Shown: positions 7,167-17,748, numbered from the stretch's first letter. The stretch: DNA of 64,000 nucleotides from Nocardioides iriomotensis (GCF_004168035.1 NZ_SDPU01000028.1:1-64000); one strand, 5' to 3'. The notes: a model not told the origin generated them from the sequence alone. Program-made: numbers and translations.

Positions 7167-8099
7167 ATGACGGAGGCAGTACGACGAGTCGAGCCTGACG
7201 AGTTCCGTTGGTCCATGCCCTCGCCCGTCGCGGGTGAGGTGCACGCGATCGTCGAGGCGGCGGAGCGGGCCGACGGGGCCGCACCGCTCGACGAGGCGGT
7301 GCTGCTGCGGCTGCGCAACCACGGCATCGCCGGCGGCGCACTGCTCGTTTCCGACGACCCGCCGGTCGGCTTCGCCTGGGTGCACGACGGCGATCTCGCC
7401 GTGGTGGTGCACCCCGACGCCCGGCGGGAGGGCCGCGGGCGCGACCTGGTGGAGATGGCGCTCGAGTCGGCCGACGTGGCCACGGCCTGGTCGCACGGCA
7501 ACCACCCCGGCGCGGCCCGGCTGGCCGAGGCGTTCGGGTTCACGCGCGAGCGCGACCTGTGGGTGATGCGCCGCTCGCCGCGCGACCTTCCGGAGCTGCC
7601 CGCAGCGCCGGACGGCGTCGCCGTGCGGGCGTTCGAGCCGGGCCGGGACGAGGACGCGTTCCTCGCGCTGAACGCGGAGGCGTTCGCGCACCACCCCGAG
7701 CAGGGCCGGATGACGCGGGTGGACCTCGACGAGCGGATGGCCGAGGCGTGGTTCGACCCGGAGGGGTTCTTCGTCGCGGAGTCCACGCAGCTCGACCCCG
7801 GGCGCCTCGTGGGCTTCCACTGGACCAAGGTGCACGACGGCCCGCCGCCGACCGGGGAGGTCTACGTCGTCGGTGTGTCGCCGACGGTGCAGGGGTCGGG
7901 CCTGGGCCGGCTGCTGACCCTCGCCGGGCTGCACCACCTGGCGGGGCGCGGGCTCGGCGAGGTGTTGCTGTACGTCGAGTCGGACAACGCGCCGGCCATC
8001 GCGGTGTACTCACGGCTGGGGTTCACCCACGCCGACGCCGACACCCACGTGCAGTACCGGCGCGGACCGGCGGCGACCGTCAGCCCAGCGCCTGCCTGA
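7167..8099 (+). CDS. mshD: Mycothiol synthase (MshD)
   Basis: Acetyl-CoA:Cys-GlcN-Ins acetyltransferase, the last step of mycothiol synthesis, the main low-molecular-weight thiol of actinobacteria. The 310-residue protein has two tandem GNAT domains. The C-terminal active one has the acetyl-CoA loop QGSGLGRLLTLAGLHHLAGRG and the ending VLLYVESDNAPAIAVYSRLGF; the N-terminal one is degenerate (REGRGRDLVEMAL). The ATG at 7167 is the first in frame after the divergent promoter. The last 20 bases overlap the end of the convergent esterase gene. Confidence 0.93.
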   Translation: MTEAVRRVEPDEFRWSMPSPVAGEVHAIVEAAERADGAAPLDEAVLLRLRNHGIAGGALLVSDDPPVGFAWVHDGDLAVVVHPDARREGRGRDLVEMALESADVATAWSHGNHPGAARLAEAFGFTRERDLWVMRRSPRDLPELPAAPDGVAVRAFEPGRDEDAFLALNAEAFAHHPEQGRMTRVDLDERMAEAWFDPEGFFVAESTQLDPGRLVGFHWTKVHDGPPPTGEVYVVGVSPTVQGSGLGRLLTLAGLHHLAGRGLGEVLLYVESDNAPAIAVYSRLGFTHADADTHVQYRRGPAATVSPAPA

Positions 8100-9129
8100 C
8101 CAGCGCGGCGATCTCGGCGACCGCGGCGCGCTGGCTGCGGCCGGCCCCGACCACGCAGAAGAAGCCGTGCACGAACCCGCCGTAGCGGCGCAGCGTCACC
8201 TCGACCCCGGCGTCGGCGAGCATCCGGGCGTACTCCTCGCCCTCGTCGCGCAGCGGGTCGAACCCGGCGGTGACCACGACGGCCGGGGCGAGCCCGTCGG
8301 GGACCTTCTCGGTGAACGCGACCGACACCTCCGGGTCGCGGCGGTCGCCGTCGGCGACGTAGGTGCGGTCGGCGAGGTCGATGAACCGCTCGGTCAGGTA
8401 GTAGCCGTCGGCGAACAGGGCCCGGCTCTCCGAGGGGTCGGCCGCGTTGGTGATCGGGTAGACCAGCAGCTGCGCCGCGCAGGGCACCCCGGCCTCGGCG
8501 GCCCGTCGGGCGACCACCGCGGCCAGGCAGCCGCCGGCGGAGTCACCGGCCACGCCGATCCGCTGCGGGTCGGCGCCGAACCGGTCGGCGTGCTCGGCCG
8601 CCCACTGGTACGACGCCCACGCGTCGTCGACCGCGGCCGGGTAGACGTGCTCGGGTGCGAGCCGGTAGTCGACGGCGAGGACCCGGACCCCGGCCCGCTC
8701 GGCGAGCAGCCGGCAGGTGGCGTCGTGCGAGTCCAGCCCGCCGTACATGAAGCCACCGCCGTGGAAGAACACCAGCAGCGGCGTCGTCGCGGGCGCCGCC
8801 GGGACGTCGCGCGGGACGTACAGCCGCGCCGGCACCGGGCCGTCACCGCCCGGGACGTCGAGGTCACGGACCTCGCCGATCGGCTGCCGACCACCGCTGA
8901 TCCGGGTCTGCCGGTCGATCAGCGCCCGCGCCTCGGGGAACGGCAGCGCCTCGGCCTCGGGCTCGCGGAGCAGCGCGCGGATCCGCAGCAGCCACTGCGT
9001 CTCGACGTCGAGGGTCTGCCCGTCGACGACGACGGGGCGGCCGGCGAGGAGGCGCATGACGGGCCGCGGCAGCGCCATCAGTCCGCGGAAGGCCGCGGCC
9101 TCGGCCCGAGCCAGGAGGGCGTGTGACAT
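8080..9129 (-). CDS. Alpha/beta hydrolase, hormone-sensitive-lipase (family IV) esterase
   Basis: A 349-residue carboxylesterase that hydrolyses short to medium acyl esters. The family IV oxyanion motif HGGG is at 123-126, the nucleophile elbow GDSAGG holds Ser197, and Asp291 (AGFDPLRDE) and His321 (GGFVHGFF) complete the triad. The N-terminal cap region (1-110) is typical of HSL enzymes. ATG at 9129 is preferred over an in-frame TTG at 9138. There is no Shine-Dalgarno sequence, but a TANNNT hexamer predicts a start of transcription at base 9130. The natural substrate is unknown. Confidence 0.9.
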   Translation of the reverse strand: MSHALLARAEAAAFRGLMALPRPVMRLLAGRPVVVDGQTLDVETQWLLRIRALLREPEAEALPFPEARALIDRQTRISGGRQPIGEVRDLDVPGGDGPVPARLYVPRDVPAAPATTPLLVFFHGGGFMYGGLDSHDATCRLLAERAGVRVLAVDYRLAPEHVYPAAVDDAWASYQWAAEHADRFGADPQRIGVAGDSAGGCLAAVVARRAAEAGVPCAAQLLVYPITNAADPSESRALFADGYYLTERFIDLADRTYVADGDRRDPEVSVAFTEKVPDGLAPAVVVTAGFDPLRDEGEEYARMLADAGVEVTLRRYGGFVHGFFCVVGAGRSQRAAVAEIAALVRQALG

Positions 9130-9136
9130 AGCGGGC

Positions 9137-9142
9137 AAACTA
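9137..9142 (-). promoter_or_regulatory. Putative -10 element of the esterase gene
   Basis: TAGTTT on the minus strand ends seven bases before the base preceding the ATG, the spacing expected for a leaderless message. The gene has no visible ribosome binding site, which agrees with this. Confidence 0.4.
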
Positions 9143-9199
9143 GTGGACAGTCGCCGTGATCGTTACCCCTCGTTCACCTGGTGGTGCCACGATGACGAG

Positions 9200-11374
9200 G
9201 TGACCCTGGACAGCCCGAGCCGGCCCCTGAGCGTGGTCCCCGAGGAGACCTTCGACGTCGAGCCGCCGTACGACGCCGTGGTCGGCGACCTGCCGGCCGA
9301 CCGGTTCCTCGACCGGGAGGTGTCCTGGCTGCACTTCAACCAGCGGGTGCTCGAGCTGGCCGAGGACCCCAACGTGCCACTGCTGGAGCGGGTGCGGTTC
9401 CTGGCGATCTTCGCCTCGAACCTCGACGAGTTCTTCATGGTCCGGGTGGCCGGCCTGAAGCGACGGATCGCCGCCGGCGTCGCCGTACCGTCCGCGGCCG
9501 GGCTGATGCCACGCGACGTGCTCGAGCACATCTGGGCGACGACCAGCGATCTGATGCAGCGGCACGCGGCGCTGTTCCGCGACCAGATCGTGCCGGCGCT
9601 GGCCAAGCAGGACATCGAGCTGCTGCGCTGGTCGGAGCTGACCCCCGAGGAGCAGAAGACCTGCAAGAAGATGTTCAAGGACCGGGTGTTCCCGGTGCTG
9701 ACGCCGCTGGCGGTCGACCCGGCGCACCCGTTCCCCTACATCAGCGGCCTGTCGCTGAACATCGCGGTGCTGGTGCGCAACCCCAAGACCGGCAAGGAGC
9801 ACTTCGCGCGGGTGAAGGTGCCGCCGATCTTCGACCGGTTCGTGCCGGTGAGCGAGCAGCGGTTCGTGCCCTTGGAAGACGTGATCGGCGAGCACCTCAA
9901 GCGGCTCTTCCCCGGCATGGAGATCCTCGGCGTGCACTCGTTCCGGGTGACCCGCAACGAGGACCTCGAGGTCGAGGAGGACGACGCCGAGAACCTCCTG
10001 GCCGCGCTGGAGAAGGAGCTGCTGCGGCGCCGGTTCGGCCCGCCGGTGCGGCTCGAGGTCGAGGAGACGATGGACGACCACGTCCTCGAGCTGCTGGTCT
10101 CGGAGCTCGGCGTCTCCGACGCCGAGGTGATGCGGCTGCCCGGCCCGCTGGACCTGCGCGGCCTGCACGACATCGCCGACATCGACCGGGCGGAGCTGAA
10201 GTTCGCGGCGTTCGTGCCCAAGACGCACCCGCAGCTGGCCGAGGTCGAGTCGGCGTCGCCGGTCGACGTGTTCACCGCGCTGCAGCGCAACGACGTGCTG
10301 CTGCACCACCCCTACGACTCGTTCGCCACCTCGGTGCAGCGGTTCATCGAGCAGGCCGCGGCCGACCCGCGGGTGCTGGCGATCAAGCAGACGCTGTACC
10401 GCACCTCCGGCGACTCGCCGATCATCGACGCCCTGGTCGACGCCGCCGAGGCCGGCAAGCAGGTGCTGGTGCTGGTCGAGATCAAGGCGAGGTTCGACGA
10501 GCAGGCCAACATCACGTGGGCGCGCAAGCTGGAGCACGCCGGCTGCCACGTGGTCTACGGCCTCGTCGGCCTCAAGACGCACTGCAAGCTCGCGCTGGTG
10601 GTGCGTGACGAGTCCGACGGGATCCGGCGCTACGCGCACATCGGCACCGGCAACTACAACCCGAAGACGGCCCGGCTCTACGAGGACTACGGCCTGCTCA
10701 CCTGCGACGAGGTCATCGCCGAGGACGTCGCGCACCTGTTCAACAACCTCTCCGGCTTCTCGCGCAACGCGTCCTACGACCGGCTCTTGGTCGCGCCCGA
10801 CTCGGTGCGCAGCGGGATCGTCGCCCGGATCGACCGCGAGGTCGAGCACCACGAGGCCGGCCGGCCGGCGCGGATCCGGGTCAAGGCCAACTCGATCGTC
10901 GACGAGGCTGTGATCGACGCGCTGTACCGCGCCTCGACGGCCGGGGTGCCGGTCGACCTGCTCACCCGCGGCATCTGCGCGCTGCGGCCGGGCGTCCCGG
11001 AGTACTCCCCGACGATCCGGGTGCGGTCGGTGCTCGGCCGGTTCCTCGAGCACAGCCGGGTGTTCTGGTTCGAGAACGGCGGCGAGCCGAGCGCGTGGAT
11101 CGGCTCGGCCGACCTGATGCACCGCAACCTCGACCGTCGGGTCGAGGCGCTCGTCGAGCTGCCCACCGCGGCCGCGGCCGAGGAGGTCGGGCACATGCTC
11201 GACGTGGCCTTCGACGAGCGCACGGCGTCGTGGTGGCTCGGGCCCGACGGCCAGTGGGTGCGGCACCACCTCGACGACGAGGGGATCCCGCTGCGGGACC
11301 TGCAGGAGACGCTGCGCGGGCTGCGGCGACGCCGGCGCGCGACGGTCGCCAAGGCGACGCCCGCGGCACCCTGA
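9200..11374 (+). CDS. ppk1: Polyphosphate kinase 1
   Basis: Reversibly transfers the terminal phosphate of ATP to long-chain polyphosphate. The 724-residue length and domain order are standard: N domain ([20 protein letters not shown]), head domain, and two PLD-like C domains carrying the autophosphorylated His region ([19 protein letters not shown]) and the [14 protein letters not shown] motif. The start is GTG at 9200, after which the conserved PPK1 sequence begins within 35 residues. Stop codons of ppk1 and the convergent gene are 3 bases apart. With pst and pit genes close by, the area serves phosphate uptake and storage. Confidence 0.95.
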   Translation: MTLDSPSRPLSVVPEETFDVEPPYDAVVGDLPADRFLDREVSWLHFNQRVLELAEDPNVPLLERVRFLAIFASNLDEFFMVRVAGLKRRIAAGVAVPSAAGLMPRDVLEHIWATTSDLMQRHAALFRDQIVPALAKQDIELLRWSELTPEEQKTCKKMFKDRVFPVLTPLAVDPAHPFPYISGLSLNIAVLVRNPKTGKEHFARVKVPPIFDRFVPVSEQRFVPLEDVIGEHLKRLFPGMEILGVHSFRVTRNEDLEVEEDDAENLLAALEKELLRRRFGPPVRLEVEETMDDHVLELLVSELGVSDAEVMRLPGPLDLRGLHDIADIDRAELKFAAFVPKTHPQLAEVESASPVDVFTALQRNDVLLHHPYDSFATSVQRFIEQAAADPRVLAIKQTLYRTSGDSPIIDALVDAAEAGKQVLVLVEIKARFDEQANITWARKLEHAGCHVVYGLVGLKTHCKLALVVRDESDGIRRYAHIGTGNYNPKTARLYEDYGLLTCDEVIAEDVAHLFNNLSGFSRNASYDRLLVAPDSVRSGIVARIDREVEHHEAGRPARIRVKANSIVDEAVIDALYRASTAGVPVDLLTRGICALRPGVPEYSPTIRVRSVLGRFLEHSRVFWFENGGEPSAWIGSADLMHRNLDRRVEALVELPTAAAAEEVGHMLDVAFDERTASWWLGPDGQWVRHHLDDEGIPLRDLQETLRGLRRRRRATVAKATPAAP

Positions 11375-11377
11375 CCC

Positions 11378-12436
11378 TCAGCAGGTCGCGAACAGCACCG
11401 GCCCGGACGTCAGGTCGCTGAACACGAACTCCGCGTCCGTGGGGGCGAGGTCGAGCACGACGGTGTCGCCGTCGGCCTCGCCGGCCTCGACGGTGAAGCG
11501 GTCGGTGAACGAGCCGCCCTGCCCCGGCGCCTCCCCGGCGGCCAGGTCGACCCGCGGCTGCAGGTTGTCCGAGGCCTGGTCGTCGGTCTCGAACTCCAGA
11601 CCCACCTTGATGCTGCGGTCGGTCTGCTGCGCGACCACTACGCCAGTGACCGGGCTGACCCCGCCGGCCTCGCTGACCAGCCGGTCGGCGACGCGCTGGT
11701 CCTCCTGGTCGGCGGAGGTCATCGACAGCGCCTGGCAGGCGAAGTCGGAGGCCCACAGCACGGCGGTGACCGGCTCGCCGGCGACCCGGGCCAGGTCGGG
11801 CTCGTCGAGGTCGGAGGCGTTGCCGCGCGCTACCTCGACGGCCTTCGACACCGCGTCGGTGCGGTCCGAGAGCACCAGCAGGTGGTCGTCGGCGAGCACG
11901 GCGGCGTTCTGGAAGACCGGGGTGAGCCCGGGGTCGATGGACGCCACCAGGTCGGCCCCGCCGGTCCAGGTGCCACCGGAGCCGATCCCACCGGCGGGTT
12001 CGGTGTAGCCGAGCGAGCGCAGCTTCTGCTCGACGCCGCCGAGGTCGACGTCGTCGGCCATCTTGAGCACGGCGACCTGCCCGGACTCGTCCTGCCCGAA
12101 CGCCTCCCACTCCGCGTCGAGCGGCGAGACGCCGTACCGCTCGCGCATGGCGTTGGTGCTGTCGGCCAGCGCGGAGGTGGTGACGAGATCCTGGTCGAAC
12201 GCCCGCGACAGGAACGCGTTCACGTCGTCCTCGGACGAGCCCGCGTCGAGGCCGTCACCGTCGGCGGCGTCGCGGACCTCTGCCCAGTCGGTGTACGTCG
12301 CCCGCAGCGTCGAGGCCGGCAGCGTGCCGAGCGCTTCCTCGTAGCGGGTCTCGGGCGCGAACACCCGCCAGGCGAAGAACCCGGCGAGCAACAGCACCAC
12401 GAGGGTGCCCGCGACGGCGACGACGCGTCTGCTCAC
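11378..12436 (-). CDS. Membrane-anchored protein of unknown function
   Basis: A 352-residue protein with one N-terminal membrane segment (VVAVAGTLVVLLLAGFFAW, about 5-24) and a large domain outside it, rich in Asp, Glu, Ser and Ala, containing LPASTLRATYTDWAEVRDA. Pairs of Cys (FACQAL; the C-terminal FATC) suggest an exported domain. The start GTG at 12436 is favoured by GGAAGG upstream. Divergent from the Nudix gene with only 55 bases between starts. I do not recognise a family. Confidence 0.7.
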   Translation of the reverse strand: MSRRVVAVAGTLVVLLLAGFFAWRVFAPETRYEEALGTLPASTLRATYTDWAEVRDAADGDGLDAGSSEDDVNAFLSRAFDQDLVTTSALADSTNAMRERYGVSPLDAEWEAFGQDESGQVAVLKMADDVDLGGVEQKLRSLGYTEPAGGIGSGGTWTGGADLVASIDPGLTPVFQNAAVLADDHLLVLSDRTDAVSKAVEVARGNASDLDEPDLARVAGEPVTAVLWASDFACQALSMTSADQEDQRVADRLVSEAGGVSPVTGVVVAQQTDRSIKVGLEFETDDQASDNLQPRVDLAAGEAPGQGGSFTDRFTVEAGEADGDTVVLDLAPTDAEFVFSDLTSGPVLFATC

Positions 12437-12491
12437 CTGACGTCCGCCTTCCTGTCGCCTCGGAGCCCGCACAGCGTGTGACACTACTGCC

Positions 12492-13358
12492 GTGGAAGAG
12501 CCCGAGATCATCGCGGCCGGCGCTGTGGTCTCCCGCAAGGGACCGCAGGTGCTGCTGATCCACCGACCCAAGTACGACGACTGGTCGTTCCCCAAGGGCA
12601 AGCTCGACCCCGGCGAGCACCTGGTGGCCTGCGCGGTGCGCGAGGTCGCCGAGGAGACCGGCCTCGACGTCCGGCTGGGCCCGCCGCTTGCGCACCTCGA
12701 CTACAACGTCGGCAACGGCACCCTGAAGAGCAAGCGCGTGCACTACTGGGCCGGCCGCGTCGTGGGCGACCCGGACGTGTCGGGCTACGTGCCCAACGCG
12801 GAGGTCGACGACGTCCGCTGGGTCGACCTCGACAAGGCCCGGCAGCAGCTGACCCAGCAGCACGACAAGGACCTCCTCGACGCGTTCGCCGACGTGCGCA
12901 GGCGGTCCACCCCGCTGGTCGTGCTGCGGCACGCCAGCGCCCTGTCCCGCAAGGACTTCACCGGCGACGACGACCGCGACCGGCCGCTCGACGAGCAGGG
13001 CACCGTCGAGTCCCACCACCTCGTCCCCCTGCTCGCGGCGTACGGCGTCCGGCGCATCCTGTCCTCGAGCTCGCGGCGCTGCTGGACCACGGTGGCGCCC
13101 TACGCGCACGTCGCGGGCATCGACCTGAAGGTCACGCACACGCTCGCCGAGGAGGACGCGACGGCGGGCGGCGTGGGGGCCGTCGTCCAGGACCTCCTCA
13201 CCGACAGGACGCCGACCGTGCTGTGCTCGCACCGGCCGGTGCTGCCGATGGTCTGGGACGCCCTGGGCGTCCCCGGGACCAAGCTGGAGCCGGGCGAGAT
13301 GCTCGTCGTGCACCACCGCCGCGGCGCCGTCGTCGCGGTCGAGCAGCACGCGCTCTGA
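12492..13358 (+). CDS. mutT1: Nudix hydrolase fused to histidine phosphatase domain (MutT1-like)
   Basis: Resembles mycobacterial MutT1, which cleans the nucleotide pool by hydrolysing 8-oxo-(d)GTP and also diadenosine polyphosphates. The 288-residue protein has a Nudix domain (1 to about 135) with the complete Nudix box from G36 to L58, including REVAEETGL, then a phosphohistidine phosphatase-type domain with LRHASA at 145-150 and SHRPVL near the end. The GTG start has no strong ribosome binding site; leaderless translation is possible. The next gene, pstS, is separated by a regulatory region. Confidence 0.9.
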   Translation: MEEPEIIAAGAVVSRKGPQVLLIHRPKYDDWSFPKGKLDPGEHLVACAVREVAEETGLDVRLGPPLAHLDYNVGNGTLKSKRVHYWAGRVVGDPDVSGYVPNAEVDDVRWVDLDKARQQLTQQHDKDLLDAFADVRRRSTPLVVLRHASALSRKDFTGDDDRDRPLDEQGTVESHHLVPLLAAYGVRRILSSSSRRCWTTVAPYAHVAGIDLKVTHTLAEEDATAGGVGAVVQDLLTDRTPTVLCSHRPVLPMVWDALGVPGTKLEPGEMLVVHHRRGAVVAVEQHAL

Positions 13359-13497
13359 CGCCCACGAGCGCGTCGCCAGCACCCCCCTCGGCACGCGTGT
13401 TTCCGCAGGTCAGCGCGGTCTGTCACGAGCCGACACTCCGGTGTTCACGTGACCGCCGTCTCACGTCCCGCACGAGGTCGCACAAACGGCGGTCAGC

Positions 13498-13519
13498 GTT
13501 CACCCCCCGTTAACCCAGC
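13498..13519 (+). promoter_or_regulatory. PHO box (PhoP binding site) upstream of pstS
   Basis: Two adjacent 11-base units, GTTCACCCCCC and GTTAACCCAGC, match the direct-repeat PHO box recognised by PhoP in streptomycetes. They lie 27 bases before a TANNNT -10 hexamer in the long leader region of pstS (13359-13601). A further GTTCACG occurs at about 13443. Matches established consensus; binding is inferred. Confidence 0.75.
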
Positions 13520-13546
13520 CCCGAAGGTCGCTTCACCTCGGCTCCC

Positions 13547-13552
13547 TAACTT
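13547..13552 (+). promoter_or_regulatory. Putative -10 element of the pst operon
   Basis: TAACTT fits TANNNT and would start transcription near base 13559, about 43 bases before the pstS GTG. The PHO box lies directly upstream of the expected -35 region, the position for activation under phosphate starvation. Confidence 0.5.
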
Positions 13553-13601
13553 CGGCGACGTACTGACCAATGTGTCTCGGAGAAGATCACAGGAGATCGA
13601 A

Positions 13602-14726
13602 GTGAACATCACTTCCCTTCGCCGTCCGGCGGCCATGGGGGCCGCCCTGGTTCTCGGGTTCGGCCTGACCGCGTGCGGCGCGGCCAACGAGGCGACCGGC
13701 GACGGCGGCACCGGCAGCGGTGACAACGGCCAGTCGAGCAGCCTGTCCGGCACCCTCAACGGTGGCGGCGCCAGCTCGCAGGAGGCCGCTCAGGGCGCCT
13801 GGCGGGCCGGGTTCCAGCAGGCCAACCCCGAGGTGACCGTCAACTACGACCCGATCGGTTCGGGCGGCGGCCGCGAGCAGTTCATCTCCGGCGGCTTCCC
13901 GTTCGCCGGCTCGGACTCGTACCTCACCAACGACGAGGGCGAGCTCGACGGCGCCACGGAGCGTTGCGACGGCCAGGCGCCGATCGAGGTGCCCAACTAC
14001 GTCTCGCCGATCGCCGTCATCTACAACCTCGACGGTGTCGACGACCTGCAGCTGAGCCCCGACACGCTGGCGGGCATCTTCGCCGGCGACATCACCACGT
14101 GGGACGACCCGGCCATCGCCGAGGACAACCCCGACGCCGACCTGCCGGCCGAGGACATCAACCCGGTCCACCGCTCCGACGAGTCGGGGACCACCGGCAA
14201 CTTCACCAACTACCTCTCCACGGTCGCGGGCGACGCCTGGACCCACGGCGAGGTCGAGACGTGGCCGATCAAGGGCGGCGAGGGCGCCAGCGGCACCTCC
14301 GGCGTCGTGGCCGCGGTGACCAACGGCGCGAACTCCATCGGGTACGCCGACGCGAGCCAGGCCGGCGACCTGGGCAAGGCCGCCATCGGCGTCGGCGACG
14401 GCTTCGAGCTGCCGACCCCGGAGGCCGCGGCCAAGATCCTCGAGGTCTCGCCCGAGTCGGACACCGCGACCGACACCGAGCTCGTCTACGACCTCGACTA
14501 CACGACCGAGGAGGCGGGCGTCTACCCGATCGTCCTGAGCTCCTACCTGATCGCCTGCCCGTCGTACTCCGACAAGGCCGAGGGCGACCTGGTCAAGGGC
14601 TACCTGAGCTACATCGTGAGTGAGGACGGCCAGCAGGCCGCCGCCGACAACGCCGGCTCGGCGCCGCTCCCGGCGAGCATCGCCGAGAAGGCACAGGCGA
14701 TCGTCGACGGGATCACCGTCGGCTGA
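13602..14726 (+). CDS. pstS: Phosphate ABC transporter, substrate-binding lipoprotein PstS
   Basis: Captures inorganic phosphate outside the membrane and passes it to PstCA. The 374-residue product has a lipoprotein signal ending LTACG with Cys25 as the lipidated residue. The phosphate-binding loop HRSDESGTTGNFTNYLS is the family signature, and GASGTSGVVAAV supplies further ligands. GTG at 13602 is preceded by AGGAG. First gene of pstSCAB, with a PHO box upstream. A strong hairpin separates it from pstC and may lower expression of the later genes. Confidence 0.96.
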   Translation: MNITSLRRPAAMGAALVLGFGLTACGAANEATGDGGTGSGDNGQSSSLSGTLNGGGASSQEAAQGAWRAGFQQANPEVTVNYDPIGSGGGREQFISGGFPFAGSDSYLTNDEGELDGATERCDGQAPIEVPNYVSPIAVIYNLDGVDDLQLSPDTLAGIFAGDITTWDDPAIAEDNPDADLPAEDINPVHRSDESGTTGNFTNYLSTVAGDAWTHGEVETWPIKGGEGASGTSGVVAAVTNGANSIGYADASQAGDLGKAAIGVGDGFELPTPEAAAKILEVSPESDTATDTELVYDLDYTTEEAGVYPIVLSSYLIACPSYSDKAEGDLVKGYLSYIVSEDGQQAAADNAGSAPLPASIAEKAQAIVDGITVG

Positions 14727-14741
14727 CGCCGACCGGACCTC

Positions 14742-14782
14742 GGGTCCGCGTCGCGCAGCCGGGGGTTGCGCGGCGCGGACCC
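14742..14782 (+). terminator. Hairpin between pstS and pstC
   Basis: GGGTCCGCG pairs with CGCGGACCC across a further partly paired stretch, making a long GC-rich stem 16 bases after the pstS stop. In a pst operon such a stem commonly reduces read-through or stabilises the upstream mRNA so that the binding protein is made in excess. No U-tract is present. Confidence 0.5.
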
Positions 14783-14834
14783 GCCCATGCGGGGCACCAC
14801 CCGCTGAAGCAGTCGAAGAACGAGAGGGAGTCAC

Positions 14835-15776
14835 GTGACAGTGACCGAGGCGGCACCGAAGCCGCCGGCACCGGTACGACGCACGGGGGACGTCGTCTTC
14901 TCGGGTCTGGCCCGGGCGGCCGGGATCACCATCCTGGTCGCCCTGGCCGGCGTTGCCGTGTTCCTGACCATCGAGGGGTTCCCGGCCGTCACGGCCCCCG
15001 CGTCAGCGATGGGCGGCAAGAGCGGCATCGTGCTGTACGTGTGGCCGCTGCTGTTCGGCACGCTGCTGGCGGCCCTCCTGGCGATGATCATCGCCACCCC
15101 GCTCGCGATCGGCGTCGCGCTGGTCATCTCGCACTTCGCCCCGCGCAAGCTGTCGCGCACGCTGGGGTACCTGATCGACCTGCTCGCCGCCGTACCGTCG
15201 GTCGTCTACGGCCTGTGGGGGATCAACTTCCTCGCCCCGCGGATGGTCGGCCTCTACGAGTGGCTCGAGGAGAACCTGGGGTTCCTGCCGTTCTTCACCG
15301 GCCCGGCCTCGTCGACCGGCCGCACGATCCTCACCGCGTCGCTCGTGCTCGCGGTGATGGCGCTGCCGATCATCACGGCGATCACCCGCGAGATCTTCGC
15401 CCAGACCCCGGTCCTCCACCAGGAGGCGGCGCTGGCCCTGGGCGCGACCCGCTGGGAGATGATCCGGATGACGGTCTTCCCCTACGGCCGCTCCGGCATG
15501 GTGTCCGCGACGATGCTCGGCCTCGGCCGGGCGCTCGGCGAGACGATGGCGGTCGCGATGGTGCTGAGCGCGACCGGCGTCATCTCGTTCAACCTGATCT
15601 CCAGCACGAACCCCTCGACGATCGCCGCGAACATCGCCCTGCAGTTCGGTGAGGCGTCCGGCCTGAAGGTCAACGTCCTGATCTTCAGCGGCCTGGTGCT
15701 GTTCGTCGTCACCTTCATCGTCAACTTCCTCGGCCGGGCCATCGCCGGCCGCGGCTACAAGGGGGAGAGCCGATGA
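14835..15776 (+). CDS. pstC: Phosphate ABC transporter permease PstC
   Basis: One of the two membrane subunits of the high-affinity phosphate importer. The 313-residue product shows about six membrane segments and the binding-protein-dependent transport signature near [20 protein letters not shown], where the EAA loop contacts PstB. It starts at GTG 14835 with GGGAG upstream. Its stop overlaps the pstA start as ATGA. Confidence 0.95.
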   Translation: MTVTEAAPKPPAPVRRTGDVVFSGLARAAGITILVALAGVAVFLTIEGFPAVTAPASAMGGKSGIVLYVWPLLFGTLLAALLAMIIATPLAIGVALVISHFAPRKLSRTLGYLIDLLAAVPSVVYGLWGINFLAPRMVGLYEWLEENLGFLPFFTGPASSTGRTILTASLVLAVMALPIITAITREIFAQTPVLHQEAALALGATRWEMIRMTVFPYGRSGMVSATMLGLGRALGETMAVAMVLSATGVISFNLISSTNPSTIAANIALQFGEASGLKVNVLIFSGLVLFVVTFIVNFLGRAIAGRGYKGESR

Positions 15777-16870
15777 GCACGCCCACCCCGACGACCGAGC
15801 GCGAGACCCTCAGCTCGCGCCCTGGCGGCCGGCACGACCTGCCGCTGACGCACCCGACCCTGCCGCGCTTCGCCCCCGCCCTCGTCGGCGTGATGGCCGT
15901 CGCGGCCGCCTTGCTCGTCGGGCTGCTGCTCGGCTGGGGCCTCGCCCTCATGACGCTCCTCGCGGTCCTGGTGTACGCCGTCGCCCTGCCCCTCTGGGCG
16001 CGGATCGTCGAGGGCACCCGCGCCGCGAAGGACCGGCTGGTCACCACGCTGGTGTGGTCGGCCTTCGTGCTCGCGATGCTGCCGCTGGTCACGCTGATGT
16101 TCGAGGTGATCAGCAAGGGCGCGAAGATGCTCACCGCGCAGTTCTTCACCTACTCGATGCGCAACGTCATCGGCGAGGGCGGCGGCATCTACCACGCGAT
16201 CATGGGCACCCTGCTCATCACGCTGTTCGCGGCCCTGATCTCCGTGCCGGTCGGCATCATGGCGGCCGTCTACCTGGTCGAGTACGGCCAGGGGAAGCGG
16301 ATGGCCCGGGTCATCACGTTCCTCGTGGACGTCATGACCGGCATCCCCTCGATCGTCGCCGGCCTGTTCGCCTACGCGCTGTTCGTGATCTTCTTCGGCC
16401 CCGGTGTGCGGATGGGCTTCGGCGGCTCGATCGCCCTGTCGGTGCTGATGATCCCGATCGTGGTCCGGTCGGCCGAGGAGATGCTCAAGCTCGTCCCCGA
16501 CGAGCTCCGCGAGGCGTCGTACGCCCTCGGGGTGCCGAAGTGGCGCACCGTCGTCAAGGTCGTGCTCCCCACCTCGCTGGCCGGCATCGTCACCGGCGTC
16601 ATGCTCGCCGTCGCCCGGGTGGCCGGCGAGACCGCGCCGCTGCTGATCATCGCCGGCGACACCGACTCGGTGAACTTCAACGTGTTCTCCGAGCGGATGG
16701 CGACGCTGCCGGTGTTCATCTACTACTCGTTCACCCAGCCCGGCGTACCGCCGGAGTTCGGGGAGGACCGCGCCTGGGGCGCCGCGCTGGTGCTGATCGT
16801 CATCGTGATGTCGCTCAACCTCGTGGCGCGCGCCGTCAGCAAGCTCTTCTCCCCCAAGACCGGTCGCTGA
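15773..16870 (+). CDS. pstA: Phosphate ABC transporter permease PstA
   Basis: Second membrane subunit of the phosphate importer. At 365 residues it is longer than typical PstA (about 280-300) because of an N-terminal extension of about 80 residues containing two extra hydrophobic segments. The EAA-type loop [20 protein letters not shown] contacts the ATPase. Four-base overlap with pstC implies coupled translation. Confidence 0.95.
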   Translation: MSTPTPTTERETLSSRPGGRHDLPLTHPTLPRFAPALVGVMAVAAALLVGLLLGWGLALMTLLAVLVYAVALPLWARIVEGTRAAKDRLVTTLVWSAFVLAMLPLVTLMFEVISKGAKMLTAQFFTYSMRNVIGEGGGIYHAIMGTLLITLFAALISVPVGIMAAVYLVEYGQGKRMARVITFLVDVMTGIPSIVAGLFAYALFVIFFGPGVRMGFGGSIALSVLMIPIVVRSAEEMLKLVPDELREASYALGVPKWRTVVKVVLPTSLAGIVTGVMLAVARVAGETAPLLIIAGDTDSVNFNVFSERMATLPVFIYYSFTQPGVPPEFGEDRAWGAALVLIVIVMSLNLVARAVSKLFSPKTGR

Positions 16871-16896
16871 ACCCGACCCACGAAGGAACAGACACC

Positions 16897-17676
16897 ATGG
16901 CCAAGAGCATCGACGTCTCCGACCTCGACATCTACTACGGCGACTTCCTCGCCGTCGAGGGCGTGAGCATGACCATCCGTGCCCGCTCCGTCACCGCGCT
17001 GATCGGCCCGTCCGGCTGCGGCAAGTCGACGTTCCTGCGGTCGCTGAACCGGATGCACGAGGTGATCCCCGGCGCCCGCGTCGACGGCAAGATCGTGATC
17101 GACGGGCAGAACATGTACGACGCCGACGTCGACCCCGTGCAGGTCCGGCGCAGCGTCGGCATGGTCTTCCAGCGGCCGAACCCGTTCCCGACGATGTCGA
17201 TCTACGAGAACGTCCTGGCCGGCAACCGCCTCAACAGCAAGCGGATGCCGAAGTCGGAGGCCGACTCGATCGTCGAGAAGTCGCTGAAGGGCGCGAACCT
17301 CTGGGAGGAGGTCAAGAACCGGCTCAACAAGCCCGGCTCCTCCCTCTCCGGCGGTCAGCAGCAGCGGCTCTGCATCGCCCGCGCGATCGCCGTCGAGCCG
17401 CAGGTGCTGCTCATGGACGAGCCCTGCTCCGCGCTCGACCCGATCTCGACCTCGGCGATCGAGGACCTGATCCACGACCTCAAGAGCGACTACACGATCG
17501 TGATCGTCACCCACAACATGCAGCAGGCCGCGCGGGTCTCGGAGGACACCGGCTTCTTCAACCTCGCCGGCGCCGGCAAGCCGGGCCGCCTGGTCGAGAT
17601 GAACCCGACCAGCAAGATCTTCTCGAACCCGGACGAGCCGAGCACCGAGGCCTACATCAGCGGCCGCTTCGGATAG
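16897..17676 (+). CDS. pstB: Phosphate ABC transporter ATP-binding protein PstB
   Basis: The ATPase that drives phosphate import. The 259-residue protein has Walker A GPSGCGKS at 37-44, the ABC signature LSGGQQQ at 150-156, Walker [13 protein letters not shown], and the PstB-typical [22 protein letters not shown] precedes the ATG. Last gene of the operon; a perfect 14-bp hairpin follows. No phoU gene is linked, unlike in many pst operons; the DUF47 protein encoded convergently beyond the hairpin is PhoU-like but belongs with pit. Confidence 0.96.
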   Translation: MAKSIDVSDLDIYYGDFLAVEGVSMTIRARSVTALIGPSGCGKSTFLRSLNRMHEVIPGARVDGKIVIDGQNMYDADVDPVQVRRSVGMVFQRPNPFPTMSIYENVLAGNRLNSKRMPKSEADSIVEKSLKGANLWEEVKNRLNKPGSSLSGGQQQRLCIARAIAVEPQVLLMDEPCSALDPISTSAIEDLIHDLKSDYTIVIVTHNMQQAARVSEDTGFFNLAGAGKPGRLVEMNPTSKIFSNPDEPSTEAYISGRFG

Positions 17677-17718
17677 GTCCTACGCGCTTATCCACAGCGC
17701 ATCCCACGCAATCCTGTC

Positions 17719-17748
17719 GCGTCCGGGCCGAAACTTCGGCCCGGACGC
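17719..17748. terminator. Bidirectional terminator between pstB and pit
   Basis: A perfect 14-bp inverted repeat (arm GCGTCCGGGCCGAA) with a 2-base loop sits between the convergent pstB and pit genes. Following the stem on the plus strand is GCTGGTTTACC, a weak T-rich stretch. Confidence 0.85.

Noticed and set aside
9140-11269. Open frame of 709 codons opposite ppk1
   Set aside because: Shadow of a conserved full-length gene; composition is unlike real proteins.
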